Shown: positions 1 through 6,899 of the stretch, piece by piece
Numbering within the stretch: the first letter of the stretch is position 1
Layout: each line of letters begins with the position of its first letter
NCBI GenBank assembly: GCA_016704465.1
Contig: JADJAD010000001.1
Location: 186,001 to 250,000, forward strand
Source: Gemmatimonadota bacterium
Lineage (GTDB): Bacteria; Gemmatimonadota; Gemmatimonadetes; Gemmatimonadales; Gemmatimonadaceae
Length of the DNA stretch: 64,000 nucleotides
Reading direction: 5' to 3'
The notes under the pieces: generated by a model
Database searches by the model: none
The model's input: only the letters and a program-made list of their open reading frames with translations
Told to the model about the DNA's origin: nothing
Made by a program: the position numbers and the translations under genes

Positions 1-118
1 CTACCGAGATCCCGGCGCCGTTGGTGAACGCCTGGACGATGGGGAGGAGGGAGAGCGTCGCCAGGGCGGGCGCTTCGTCGATCTGGGTCCAGATGATGGT
101 GGAGATTTCGGTGGGCAT
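1..118 (-). CDS. icd: Monomeric NADP-dependent isocitrate dehydrogenase, N-terminal fragment (cut by window edge)
   Basis: Only the first 39 codons are inside the window; the gene continues to the left. The ATG is at 118 on the minus strand. The residues read MPTEISTIIWTQIDEAPALA, then TLSLLPIVQAFTNGAGISV. This matches the start of the monomeric (about 740-residue) isocitrate dehydrogenase family, whose N-terminus carries a DEAPALATYSLLPI-type block followed by an AFT..AGI.V segment. The family oxidatively decarboxylates isocitrate to 2-oxoglutarate with NADP in the TCA cycle. The match rests on memory of the family signature and a short fragment, but the pattern is distinctive. Confidence 0.8.
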   Translation of the reverse strand, partial: MPTEISTIIWTQIDEAPALATLSLLPIVQAFTNGAGISV

Positions 119-302
119 GACTGGTCGCGAAAGAAGGGGCACGCTCGGGGGCCAGGGGACGCACGGACTTCTCGAGGTGCGGGAAGGCCGGTGGACGTAC
201 CACGGCGAGGCGAGGCTGGGCGGTAGCCTTCAATTTGCACGACGGTGCTGGGGGGCGTGAGGGCCGCGTGACGGTTAGGTGACGGGTGGGGGGTAGTGTT
301 GC

Positions 303-749
303 GTGCGGGGCTGGGGGAGCCTTTTTACCGCAGAGGACGCAGAGGTCGCAGAGGGGTGCGTTGTGCTGGGGGAACGGTTACGTGGGATTACCGGGCAGGT
401 CGTTGATGCGGCGATCAAGGTGCATTCGGCGCTCGGGCCCGGGCTGCTCGAGAAGGCGTATGAGGTCTGCCTCGCGCACGAGCTGCGCACGCGCGGCCTC
501 GACGTGCAGTGCCAACTCCCGCTCCCGGTACGATACGAGGGAGTGACGCTCGACCTTGGCTATCGGGTGGACCTTCTCGTCGAGCACGCCGTCGTCGTAG
601 AACTGAAGGCCGTCACCAAGCTCCTCCCCGTCCACGAAGCCCAGCTACTCTCCCACCTGAAGCTCAACGACTTCCGGGTAGGCCTCCTGATCAACTTCCA
701 CTCCCTCCGCCTGAAGGAAGGAATCATCCGCCTCGTGAACCAACTCTAG
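303..749 (+). CDS. GxxExxY family protein (PD-(D/E)xK-like)
   Basis: The protein has 148 residues from the GTG at 303. The conserved core runs from about residue 26, with the block ITGQVVDAAIKVHSALGPGL and then LLEKAYE, the G-x-x-E-x-x-Y motif that names the family. A VELKAV segment near residue 100 resembles the E-x-K half of a PD-(D/E)xK nuclease fold. The first 20 codons are encoded by an arm of the intergenic GCAGAGG repeat and read LFTAEDAEVAEG. A second in-frame GTG at 363 would exclude the repeat and may be the true start. Function is unknown. Members of this family often carry such repeat-derived N-termini (from memory), which suggests a link between protein and repeat. It is convergent with the alcohol dehydrogenase, with a full hairpin repeat between them. 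Confidence 0.85.
   Translation: MRGWGSLFTAEDAEVAEGCVVLGERLRGITGQVVDAAIKVHSALGPGLLEKAYEVCLAHELRTRGLDVQCQLPLPVRYEGVTLDLGYRVDLLVEHAVVVELKAVTKLLPVHEAQLLSHLKLNDFRVGLLINFHSLRLKEGIIRLVNQL
322..357. repeat. GCAGAGG repeat, single arm (copy 1)
   Basis: A right arm only: TTTTTACCGCAGAGG followed by two further 9-bp GACGCAGAG-type units. No left arm precedes it, so it is a half element. It overlaps the 5' end of the GxxExxY reading frame, where it is translated as TAEDAEVAEG. Confidence 0.85.
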
Positions 750-756
750 CGGCGCT

Positions 757-843
757 CTCCTCTGCGCTCTCCTCTGCGTCCTCCGCGTCCTCTGCGGTTA
801 AATGCTTTTGAACCGCAGAGGACGCGGAGGACGCAGAGGACGA
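757..843. repeat. GCAGAGG hairpin repeat (copy 2)
   Basis: A full palindrome. The left arm has degenerate CTCTGCG units, the core is GCGGTTAAATGCTTTTGAAC, and the right arm is CCGCAGAGGACGC plus further units. It lies between the convergent 3' ends of the GxxExxY gene and the alcohol dehydrogenase gene, so a transcript from either side would fold into a long hairpin. Confidence 0.9.
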
Positions 844-855
844 GCGATGAAGAAA

Positions 856-1902
856 TCAGATCGTCGACATATCAATCACGAACCGGTACTTCACATCACT
901 GCGCAGCATGCGCTCCCACGCGGTGTTGATGTCGGCCATTTTCACGACCTCCACGTCCGCCCCGATCTTGTGCTCCGCGCAGAAGTCCAGCATCTCCTGC
1001 GTCTCGGCGATCCCGCCTATGAGCGACCCCGCGATCGCGCGTCGGCGCATGATCAACGAGAACGGATGGTGCTGCGGGTGCGGCTCCGCCGGTGCGCCGA
1101 GTGTGACCAGCGTGCCGTCGCGGTAGAGCGTGTTGAGGAAGGGGTCGAGGTTGTGCGGCGCGGCGACTGTGTCGAGGATGAGGTCGAGCGAGTTGGCGGC
1201 TGCGGTCATCGCGTCTTCGTCCTTCGAGATCACCACACGCGTGGCACCGAGTCGTGCCGCGTCGGCCGTCTTGCTCGGCGACGTCGTGAACATCGTCACC
1301 TCGGCACCCATCGCCTTGGCCAGCTTCACCGCCATGTGTCCCAGTCCGCCCAGTCCAACCACGCCGACCCGCATCCCGGGGGCGCAGTTCCAGTGGCGGA
1401 GGGGGGAGTAGGTCGTGATCCCGGCGCATAGCAGCGGCGCCGTGGTGCTCAGGTCCACGCCTTCAGGAATCCGCAGCACGAAGTGCCGGTCCACCACGAT
1501 CGTGTTCGAGTAGCCGCCGTACGTCGGGCGGCCGGTCTCCTTCTCGACCCCCATGTACGTGCCCGTGCTGCCGACGTCGCAATAGTTCTCCTGGTTCGCC
1601 GCGCACGACGGGCAGGTGCGACAGGAATCGACGAGGCAGCCGACCCCAACGATGTCACCGACCTTGAGGTCCGAGACCGACGATCCGACAGCCGCAACGT
1701 GGCCGACGATCTCATGCCCGGGCACGGCCGGATAGGGTGCCTCGCCCCACTCGCTGCGGGCGAAGTGGAGATCGGAGTGGCAGACGCCGCAGTAGCGGAT
1801 ATCGATGCGCACGTCGTTGGCGCCGACGTCACGGCGTTCGAAGGACCATGGGGCGAGGGGAGCGGTGGCCGAGGGGGCGGCCCAGGCGCGAGCTGGAATC
1901 AT
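856..1902 (-). CDS. Zinc-dependent NAD(P) alcohol dehydrogenase (cinnamyl-alcohol/YahK type)
   Basis: A cytoplasmic medium-chain dehydrogenase that interconverts aldehydes and alcohols. The catalytic-zinc ligands are visible in the block YCGVCHSDLHF and the following GHEIVG. A four-cysteine structural zinc loop follows (DSCRTCPSCAANQENYC). The Rossmann signature GVVGLGGLGHMAVKLAKAMG binds the cofactor, and a TSPSK motif after it hints at NADPH preference, as in YahK-type enzymes. Translation from the ATG at 1902 gives 348 residues, normal for the family. An upstream in-frame extension to 2022 is possible but shows no homology. There is no obvious Shine-Dalgarno sequence. The gene is flanked on both sides by GCAGAGG hairpins (757-843 and 2033-2113). 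The physiological substrate cannot be read from sequence. Confidence 0.9.
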   Translation of the reverse strand: MIPARAWAAPSATAPLAPWSFERRDVGANDVRIDIRYCGVCHSDLHFARSEWGEAPYPAVPGHEIVGHVAAVGSSVSDLKVGDIVGVGCLVDSCRTCPSCAANQENYCDVGSTGTYMGVEKETGRPTYGGYSNTIVVDRHFVLRIPEGVDLSTTAPLLCAGITTYSPLRHWNCAPGMRVGVVGLGGLGHMAVKLAKAMGAEVTMFTTSPSKTADAARLGATRVVISKDEDAMTAAANSLDLILDTVAAPHNLDPFLNTLYRDGTLVTLGAPAEPHPQHHPFSLIMRRRAIAGSLIGGIAETQEMLDFCAEHKIGADVEVVKMADINTAWERMLRSDVKYRFVIDMSTI

Positions 1903-2032
1903 TGATTTTGGCTGGAGGGGATGCGCAGGGCCGGCGCGCAGGCGCGCGAGGAATCTGGCGGCCGAGCGGCATAAGCTAAACATCCGCCTCCCGGTTGCCG
2001 TTCCCCGCATCCTGTACGCCATTCACGCCCCG

Positions 2033-2113
2033 CTTCTCTGCGTCCTCTGCGTCCTCTGCGTCCTCTGCGTCCTCTGCGGTTCAAAAGCTTTTGAACCGCA
2101 GAGGACGCAGAGG
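2033..2113. repeat. GCAGAGG hairpin repeat (copy 3, perfect core)
   Basis: The most symmetrical copy. Four CTCTGCGTC units lead into GCGGTTCAAAAG, which is followed directly by its exact complement (a HindIII-like AAGCTT centre) and two GAGGACGCA units. It sits upstream of the alcohol dehydrogenase start and downstream of the 2127-3302 gene. Confidence 0.9.
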
Positions 2114-2126
2114 TTTGGGGCTGGGG

Positions 2127-3302
2127 CTATGAAGCTCGCACCATCGCCAACTCCAACAACGACCCCTTGCACCCTACTCCAATGAGGTGATCCCGTAGCT
2201 GTCCCACCCGCCCCCGGTCCGTCGCCTTTCCGTGCGCCGCGTCGTTGCGCACCACGCGCAGTTCCTCGATGATCGCCGGCAGGCTTCCCGTGAACCACTG
2301 TCCGTGCTGCAGTTGCTGCCGCAGCCAGTCGCGTCGTTCGTGGTCTGCGGTAATCGCGTGTCCCAGATCGCCCAGCGTCCACGGTCCGTCGGCCAGCAGG
2401 TCCACTGTGCGCCCATCCACGTTCCGGAGACGCAGCGAGCGATCCGCGTCCGCCAACGCCACGCGCAGCAGCGCGTTCACCTGCACCTCCACCGCCTTGG
2501 CGAAGTTCACGATCACCGTGGAGAGATCGAAAGCCGCATCGGTGCGATGATCGCGAAAGAGCCGCTCGGCAGTTGCAATGAACGCCCGCGCCCCTGGGTC
2601 GAGATTCATCCACAGCGTGGCGCCGAATCGGTTCTCCCGCAGCTCCCGCTGCATCTCCCCGGCGCCCGCGCGTTCGGCATCGAACTCCACCCAGTGCCGC
2701 CCCTCCGTCAGCTGCGCGCGCGTGCGCTCGTCGAACCAGCGCGCCTCGTCCTCGCGTGAGACGAGCAGCGGGAGGTCTACCATGCCGCCGTACAGCGAGA
2801 CGCGCTGGCCGTGGTAGCGCGCGTTGCGCAGCTGGCGGAGCTGGTCGATCACTGCCGGCGTGTCGTCGAGCACGAGCCGGCGGATGTCCCAGAGACGGAA
2901 CCAGCAGTCCGCGGGATGTCCAAGCTCCGCGTAGTACGCGGGGACGTGCGGCACCTCATCGTCGTCGCCGCGCACGTCTTCGACACGCACCTCGGCCAGG
3001 TGGGCGACGTAGAGCGAGCGGTAGTCGGTGAGATAGAGCTGGTGCTCCTCGGCGTCGTCGCCCTGCAACGAGTCGTCGAGCGCGAGGATCTGGGGCAAGT
3101 GCGGGAGCGGTTCCTGGCGGTACGGGGAGCGCAGCTTCCCCCACCAGACGTAGACGTCGTCCTCCTCGCGGTGCCCCTCGCGGAACTCACGGGCGAGGCC
3201 GAGCAGGGGGGAGACGTGTGCGTCGAGGGCGTCGGCGTCGTAGGAGGGGTTCCAGACGGCGAGGAGGTGGCGGGGGGTGGGGGGCGTCGTCGAGGAGGGC
3301 AT
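2127..3302 (-). CDS. Putative two-domain protein: PUA/EVE-like N-terminus and HEPN-like C-terminus
   Basis: A 391-residue protein I cannot assign to a named family. The N-terminal 170 residues have the strand pattern of PUA/EVE-like folds: HLLAVWNPSYD at the start, DDVYVWWGKLRS in the middle, then LYVAHLAEV and CWFRLWDIRRL. This resemblance is by eye only. The C-terminal 140 residues look helical and end with VVRNDAAHG. There, residues 352-357 (RNDAAH) give the R-x4-H motif typical of HEPN ribonuclease domains. A reader domain joined to a HEPN domain would fit an RNA-cleaving or defence protein, which is inference. The gene stands alone on its strand between repeat copy 3 and the Fic operator region. 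ATG start at 3302. Confidence 0.55.
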   Translation of the reverse strand: MPSSTTPPTPRHLLAVWNPSYDADALDAHVSPLLGLAREFREGHREEDDVYVWWGKLRSPYRQEPLPHLPQILALDDSLQGDDAEEHQLYLTDYRSLYVAHLAEVRVEDVRGDDDEVPHVPAYYAELGHPADCWFRLWDIRRLVLDDTPAVIDQLRQLRNARYHGQRVSLYGGMVDLPLLVSREDEARWFDERTRAQLTEGRHWVEFDAERAGAGEMQRELRENRFGATLWMNLDPGARAFIATAERLFRDHRTDAAFDLSTVIVNFAKAVEVQVNALLRVALADADRSLRLRNVDGRTVDLLADGPWTLGDLGHAITADHERRDWLRQQLQHGQWFTGSLPAIIEELRVVRNDAAHGKATDRGRVGQLRDHLIGVGCKGSLLELAMVRAS

Positions 3303-3360
3303 GATGGGGACGAGGATATGCCCGGGGGGTGGGGCTCGGGTAGGAGTGGCCGACTATTCG

Positions 3361-3437
3361 GACGTGTATAGCAAAGTGCTAAATCGTATACAGGTGGCGT
3401 GGACGTGTATAGCAAAGCGGCATTATCTATACACGTC
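3361..3437 (+). promoter_or_regulatory. Two operator-like dyads upstream of fic
   Basis: Two dyads of identical geometry, TGTATA-N16-TATACA, lie at 3365-3392 and 3406-3433 with starts 41 bp apart. The sequence GACGTGTATAGCAAAG occurs twice as a direct repeat (3361-3376 and 3402-3417), and TATACACGTC at 3428-3437 mirrors its first ten bases. They lie just upstream of a fic gene whose product ends in a winged-helix-like domain, so autorepression is plausible (inference). Confidence 0.6.
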
Positions 3438-3588
3438 GTCCAGCCCCTCGAGGTGACCCATTCAGCCCCTCAGCGCGCTCGATCCCCGGATCTTCGAGAC
3501 CACGGCCATCCTCCGGGCGACCGCCACGGCAGGTCGGCGGCTTGGCGAACTGAAGGGGATCGCGGCAACGATCCCGAATCAGAGCCTG

Positions 3589-4539
3589 TTGATCAACACC
3601 TTGGCCCTGCAGGAGGCAAAGGACAGCTCAGCCGTCGAGAACATCGTGACGAGCCACGACGAGCTGTTCCGCAGCAGTGCGTTCCCGGACAGGGTGCAGG
3701 GTGCGGCTGCGAAAGAAGTGCGCGACTACTCGCTCGCCCTTCGCACCGGATTCACGCGAGTGCGGGACACCGGCCTCCTCCGGAATCTCCACATCCTCGA
3801 GATTCAAGCCGAGCTCGAACGCAATAGCGCTGGATTCCGGAAGCTGCCCGGAACGCTCTTGAAGGATTCAGCGGGACGCGTCGTGTATGCGCCGCCGCAA
3901 GACGCACGTGATGTTGAGCGACTGATGGGAGATCTCGAGCTGTTCATCAACGACAACACGCGCTTCGATGCCGACCCGCTCGTGAAGATGGCGATCATCC
4001 ACCATCAGTTCGAAAGCATTCACCCATTCTACGACGGAAACGGTCGCACGGGACGCATCATCAACGTCCTGTACCTGGTCATGCGAGGGCTGCTCGACAT
4101 TCCCATTCTGTACCTGAGTCGGCACATCGTGCGGACCAAGGGCGACTATTACGCCTTGCTGCAGAAGGTTCGCGATGAAGGGGCCTGGGAGGAATGGACA
4201 CTCTACATGCTGCAGGCCGTTGAGCGAACGGCGGGATCGACGATCGCCATGATCGGCGAGATCCGTGACGCGCTGCTCGACTACAAACACCGTATCCGGG
4301 AGCACCACGGCTTCTACAGCCGGGATCTGGTCAACCACCTGTTCCGCCAGCCCTACACCAGAATCGAGTTCCTGATGAGCGACTTGAAGGTGTCGCGGCT
4401 CACCGCCATGAAGTACTTGAACGTGCTCGCGGAGGACGGCTTCCTCAGCAAGCACAAGTTCGGGCGTTCCAACTACTACGTGAATGTCGCGCTGGCGGGT
4501 GTACTGATGCGGGCTGAGGAGGAAGGCGGCGCGGAGTAG
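3589..4539 (+). CDS. Fic family protein (class II), probable frameshift at the extreme N-terminus
   Basis: Fic enzymes transfer AMP or other nucleotide moieties to target proteins. The canonical motif HPFYDGNGRTGR is at residues 145-156 when counted from the TTG at 3589. The inhibitory helix motif (S/T)xxxE(G/N) is SSAVEN near residue 13, placing it in the self-inhibited class with an N-terminal alpha-inh. Residues from about 245 (RQPYTRIEFLMSDLKVSRLT) form a winged-helix-like DNA-binding tail. Homologous sequence (DPRIFETTAILRATATAG, then RRLGELKGIA) continues in frame upstream of 3589 to about 3480. However, no start codon precedes it before the TGA at 3454; the likely original start, GTG at 3452, is one frame away. 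A single-base indel near 3456-3480 is therefore likely. Repeat copy 4 follows the stop. Confidence 0.85.
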   Translation: MINTLALQEAKDSSAVENIVTSHDELFRSSAFPDRVQGAAAKEVRDYSLALRTGFTRVRDTGLLRNLHILEIQAELERNSAGFRKLPGTLLKDSAGRVVYAPPQDARDVERLMGDLELFINDNTRFDADPLVKMAIIHHQFESIHPFYDGNGRTGRIINVLYLVMRGLLDIPILYLSRHIVRTKGDYYALLQKVRDEGAWEEWTLYMLQAVERTAGSTIAMIGEIRDALLDYKHRIREHHGFYSRDLVNHLFRQPYTRIEFLMSDLKVSRLTAMKYLNVLAEDGFLSKHKFGRSNYYVNVALAGVLMRAEEEGGAE

Positions 4540-4630
4540 TCGGGGGAGTGGGGTGGTCGCGCGGTGGCGCAACGACGAGGGATCGGAGTAGCCCAATGTG
4601 CAGTGCTGCACTCCTCCATACGCGGGGAGG

Positions 4631-4700
4631 CCCTCTGCGTCCTCTTTGTCCTCTGCGGTTAACTGCTTATTACCGCAGAGGACGCAGAGGACGCAGAGGT
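4631..4700. repeat. GCAGAGG hairpin repeat (copy 4)
   Basis: Left arm CTCTGCGTCCTCTTTGTC and CTCTGCGG, core GTTAACTGCTTATTAC, right arm of three GCAGAGGAC-type units. It separates the convergent 3' ends of the fic gene and the DUF4926 gene. Confidence 0.9.
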
Positions 4701-4711
4701 GCGCCGAAACG

Positions 4712-4933
4712 CTACGTCGGCCGCACCGCCGGAAGATCCCCGTCCGCCAGGTGCCGCACATCAGCCACCGTGAGCTGCACCAGTGCATGCGTTGCCCAGG
4801 ACGTGCGCACGAACTCCACCTCGAATACGTCTGACGCCAGGATCGCAACGACCGCGCCGACATCTCCCCGGCGCAGCCCATGCTCGGCGACGTCACGTTC
4901 CAGCACCACGGCGTCCAGTTCACGAATCGTCAT
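4712..4933 (-). CDS. DUF4926 domain protein
   Basis: A 73-residue protein. The pattern ELDAVVLERDVAEHGLRRGD, then GAVVAILASDVFEVEFV, matches the small DUF4926 family, recognised from memory by VxLxxDxxEHGLxxGDxGxVV. The fold is probably a small SH3-like barrel. The ATG at 4933 overlaps the stop of the upstream DUF6883 gene (ATGA), so the two are translationally coupled. Pairs of DUF6883 and DUF4926 genes recur in bacterial genomes and look like toxin/antitoxin or toxin/immunity modules. That role is inference; no activity is established here. Confidence 0.7.
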   Translation of the reverse strand: MTIRELDAVVLERDVAEHGLRRGDVGAVVAILASDVFEVEFVRTSWATHALVQLTVADVRHLADGDLPAVRPT

Positions 4934-5270
4934 CGCGGCGCTCCCGGGAAGGCGGTCACGAGATGAGGGCGAGGGGCATCGGCGCGGATAATCCAGACGG
5001 TCTCGACCCACGACTCGCGACCGCCCGGCCCTCGTGGCATACCGCCGACGAGATACGTCGTGCCATAGGGGGGAGTCGGGATCTTCACCGCTTCGCCGCG
5101 GCGCGCGATCGTGCGCAGCGCGACGGCGAGGATCTCCCAGCGCGGGCGCAAGAGCCGAGCGAGCCGAAGAATCGAGCCTTGTGCCGACCGACCGGATGAG
5201 TCGGCGACAGCAGGTAGTCGCGGACCTTGTCCGGTGCGACGACGGCGAGAGCGGCGAGCGGGAGTTGCAC
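4930..5270 (-). pseudogene. DUF6883 domain protein, frameshifted
   Basis: The N-terminal part (GTG at 5270) reads LAALAVVAPDKVRDYLLSPT, then HPVGRHKARFFGSLG, in one frame. The C-terminal part, WEILAVALRTIARRGEAVKI, then PPYGTTYLVGG, PGGRESWVETVWIIR and PHLVTAFPGAPR, is in another frame and stops at 4930. Joined at about 5155-5175 they give one DUF6883-like protein of about 113 residues with the usual SPTHPVGRxKARFF and TAYPG-type ends. One indel therefore separates the halves. The stop codon overlaps the DUF4926 start by ATGA, so the pair was a two-gene operon. Confidence 0.7.
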
Positions 5271-5350
5271 GGGGCGTAGGAGTCACGGTTGGCGATCCCA
5301 CCAATTTCCGGGACACCGTCACTCGCGCGGCACGTGCGTGGATCGTCGCA

Positions 5351-5428
5351 CCTCTGCGACCTCTGCGTCCTCTGCGGTTAACTGCTTTTTACCGCAGAGG
5401 ACGCAGAGGACGCAGAGGACGCAGAGGT
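5351..5428. repeat. GCAGAGG hairpin repeat (copy 5)
   Basis: Left arm CTCTGCGACCTCTGCGTC plus one unit, core GCGGTTAACTGCTTTTTACC, right arm of four units. The right flank (5425-5476) is nearly identical to the flank of copy 6 (6887-6938), so the duplicated segment extends beyond the hairpin. Confidence 0.9.
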
Positions 5429-5437
5429 GCACGCTGC

Positions 5438-5531
5438 TTACGCTCCCTGAGCTACCTCATGGAGCCGCGCGGCCAGCAGCCGACCAAAGTCCCGGGGCGC
5501 CGAGAGGTCGCGGAAGATCGGGTCGTCGCAC
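5438..5531 (-). pseudogene. Gene 3'-end remnant sharing a C-terminus with the ADP-ribosylglycohydrolase
   Basis: Read on the minus strand, this stretch gives CDDPIFRDLSAPRDFG, then RLLAARLHEVAQGA and a TAA at 5440-5438. The last codons (LAARLHEVAQGA) match the C-terminus of the intact ADP-ribosylglycohydrolase at 6900 (LAAQLHEVAQGA), and about 50 bp around it are nearly identical at the DNA level. The upstream residues differ and I do not recognise them. No start codon or body of a gene precedes them, because the Fic stop lies at 5532. It looks like a captured 3' end carried along with repeat copy 5. Confidence 0.55.
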
Positions 5532-6776
5532 CTACACCATCGCACTGTCCTCCGTCGGCGCCGGCTCTCCTCCCTCGATCCCTACAATTAGCGTGAGGAG
5601 CCCTACCGCCTCCCACCATCGATTGCGGCGAGCGTCCGAGAGCGGTAGCAGCACCTGCGCATCGACCAGTTGATCAATCGCCTCGTACACCCTTCCTTTC
5701 GCGCGATCGAGCAGCGCCGTGATCACGGGCGCCGATATGATGGGGTGAGCGGGAAGCAGATCAATGATCGCCCAAGCGGCAGCATCGCTGCGTGGGGGAC
5801 GAGCAGTCTCGTGCAGCTGCCGGCGCCACGTTGCCTGCAACGCACGCACCGCACGTACGTACCCCTGCGCCAGCCTTGCCGAGCGGACGGTAGCGGCGGC
5901 GAAGAACTCGATCCCTTCGGTGACACCGTCGCCGCGATAGGCCGTCAGCGCGCTGATGTATCGATCCCTGGCGCCCGCGAACACCACGCTGATCGGCGAG
6001 ACGAAGCGCGGTGCAAGCTGCCGGCGGCGCAGGATCACATGCACCAGCGCTCGGCCGGTTCGCCCGTTTCCATCGTCGAAGGGGTGGATCGTCTCGAACT
6101 GCGCGTGCGCCAGCGCTGCCTGGACCAGCGGCGACATCGTGTCGTCATTGATCGACTGACACAGGTCATGCAGCAGCGGCATCACCGCGTCGGGTGGAGG
6201 CGGGACGAAGTCGGCGCCGCAGGGGTTGTAGTCGTTGCCACCGATCCAGTTCTGTGTCGTTCGGAATTGGCCAGCGATGTGGCGATGCGGGGCGCGTTCC
6301 AGCAAGCGACGGTGGATCGACATGATCTCCTGGTTGCTGAAGTCCTGCACCTCGGCCGCCTCCTCGACCGCGAGCACCATGGCATCGATGTTGGCCAGCA
6401 CCTCCATCGCCGTCGTCCCCGGCACTCCTCCGGACTCCACCTTGGCTTCGGCGCGCGCAAGTTCGCGAACGCCGAGCTGCATCCCTTCGACCTTGGAGGA
6501 GGCGATCGATTCCGTCCTGAGGAGCAGTCGTGCCAAGGGAGCCAGCGCGGTTCCGCCCTCGTCATTGAGCAGCCGGATGGCCTGCTCCGCCTCGGAGACC
6601 AGGCCGGCCTGCTGGGTGCTGAGACGCACGTCCATCGCGGCGATCGAGGCCGGCACGAACGACTCGTAGGCGCAGGCGCGCCGATAGCGGGCCGGGGCGT
6701 CGAGCGTGGGGTTGTGCTCCCACGTGCGGGGGATGAGGTGGCCGGGCACAGAATCGGTGGTTGTAAACGGGAGCAA
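5532..6776 (-). CDS. Fic family protein with N-terminal Fic_N and C-terminal winged-helix region
   Basis: A 414-residue protein of the long Fic/DOC_N type. The inhibitory motif SSKVEG is at residues 93-98 and the catalytic HPFDDGNGRTGR at 231-242, so the expected AMP-transferase residues are present. The residues after about 340 (AWAIIDLLPAHPIISAPVIT, then ALLDRAKGRVYEAIDQLVDA) resemble a helix-turn-helix tail. The start is a TTG at 6776. The reading frame closes just upstream and the N-terminal residues PRTWEHNPTLDAPARYRRAC match the family, so the start is about right. The gene is intact, unlike the Fic gene at 3.6 kb. It lies between two copies of the GCAGAGG element with homologous flanks and has its own operator-like palindrome upstream. 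Confidence 0.88.
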   Translation of the reverse strand: MLPFTTTDSVPGHLIPRTWEHNPTLDAPARYRRACAYESFVPASIAAMDVRLSTQQAGLVSEAEQAIRLLNDEGGTALAPLARLLLRTESIASSKVEGMQLGVRELARAEAKVESGGVPGTTAMEVLANIDAMVLAVEEAAEVQDFSNQEIMSIHRRLLERAPHRHIAGQFRTTQNWIGGNDYNPCGADFVPPPPDAVMPLLHDLCQSINDDTMSPLVQAALAHAQFETIHPFDDGNGRTGRALVHVILRRRQLAPRFVSPISVVFAGARDRYISALTAYRGDGVTEGIEFFAAATVRSARLAQGYVRAVRALQATWRRQLHETARPPRSDAAAWAIIDLLPAHPIISAPVITALLDRAKGRVYEAIDQLVDAQVLLPLSDARRNRWWEAVGLLTLIVGIEGGEPAPTEDSAMV

Positions 6777-6791
6777 TAATGGTAGTTAGTG

Positions 6792-6810
6792 CTGTTTGTA
6801 TGATAAACAG
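6792..6810 (-). promoter_or_regulatory. Operator-like palindrome upstream of the second fic gene
   Basis: CTGTTTGTATGATAAACAG is a 19-bp dyad with CTGTTT/AAACAG arms. It lies 16 bp upstream of the TTG start of the minus-strand fic gene, where a repressor site would be expected. Binding by the Fic protein's own C-terminal domain is inference. Confidence 0.5.
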
Positions 6811-6839
6811 GACTAAGAAAGATCGCTATTACTGATCAG

Positions 6840-6890
6840 CCTCTGCGTCCTCTGCGGTTAACTGCTTTTTACCGCAGAGGTCGCAGAGGT
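6840..6890. repeat. GCAGAGG hairpin repeat (copy 6, short)
   Basis: Two units on each side of the core GCGGTTAACTGCTTTTTACC. It lies between the fic start and the 3' end of the ADP-ribosylglycohydrolase gene. Core and right flank match copy 5. Confidence 0.9.
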
Positions 6891-6899
6891 GCGCGCTGC

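Noticed and set aside
802..1431. Plus-strand open frame of about 200 codons
   Set aside because: Antisense to the alcohol dehydrogenase; arginine/histidine-rich shadow without any family signature.
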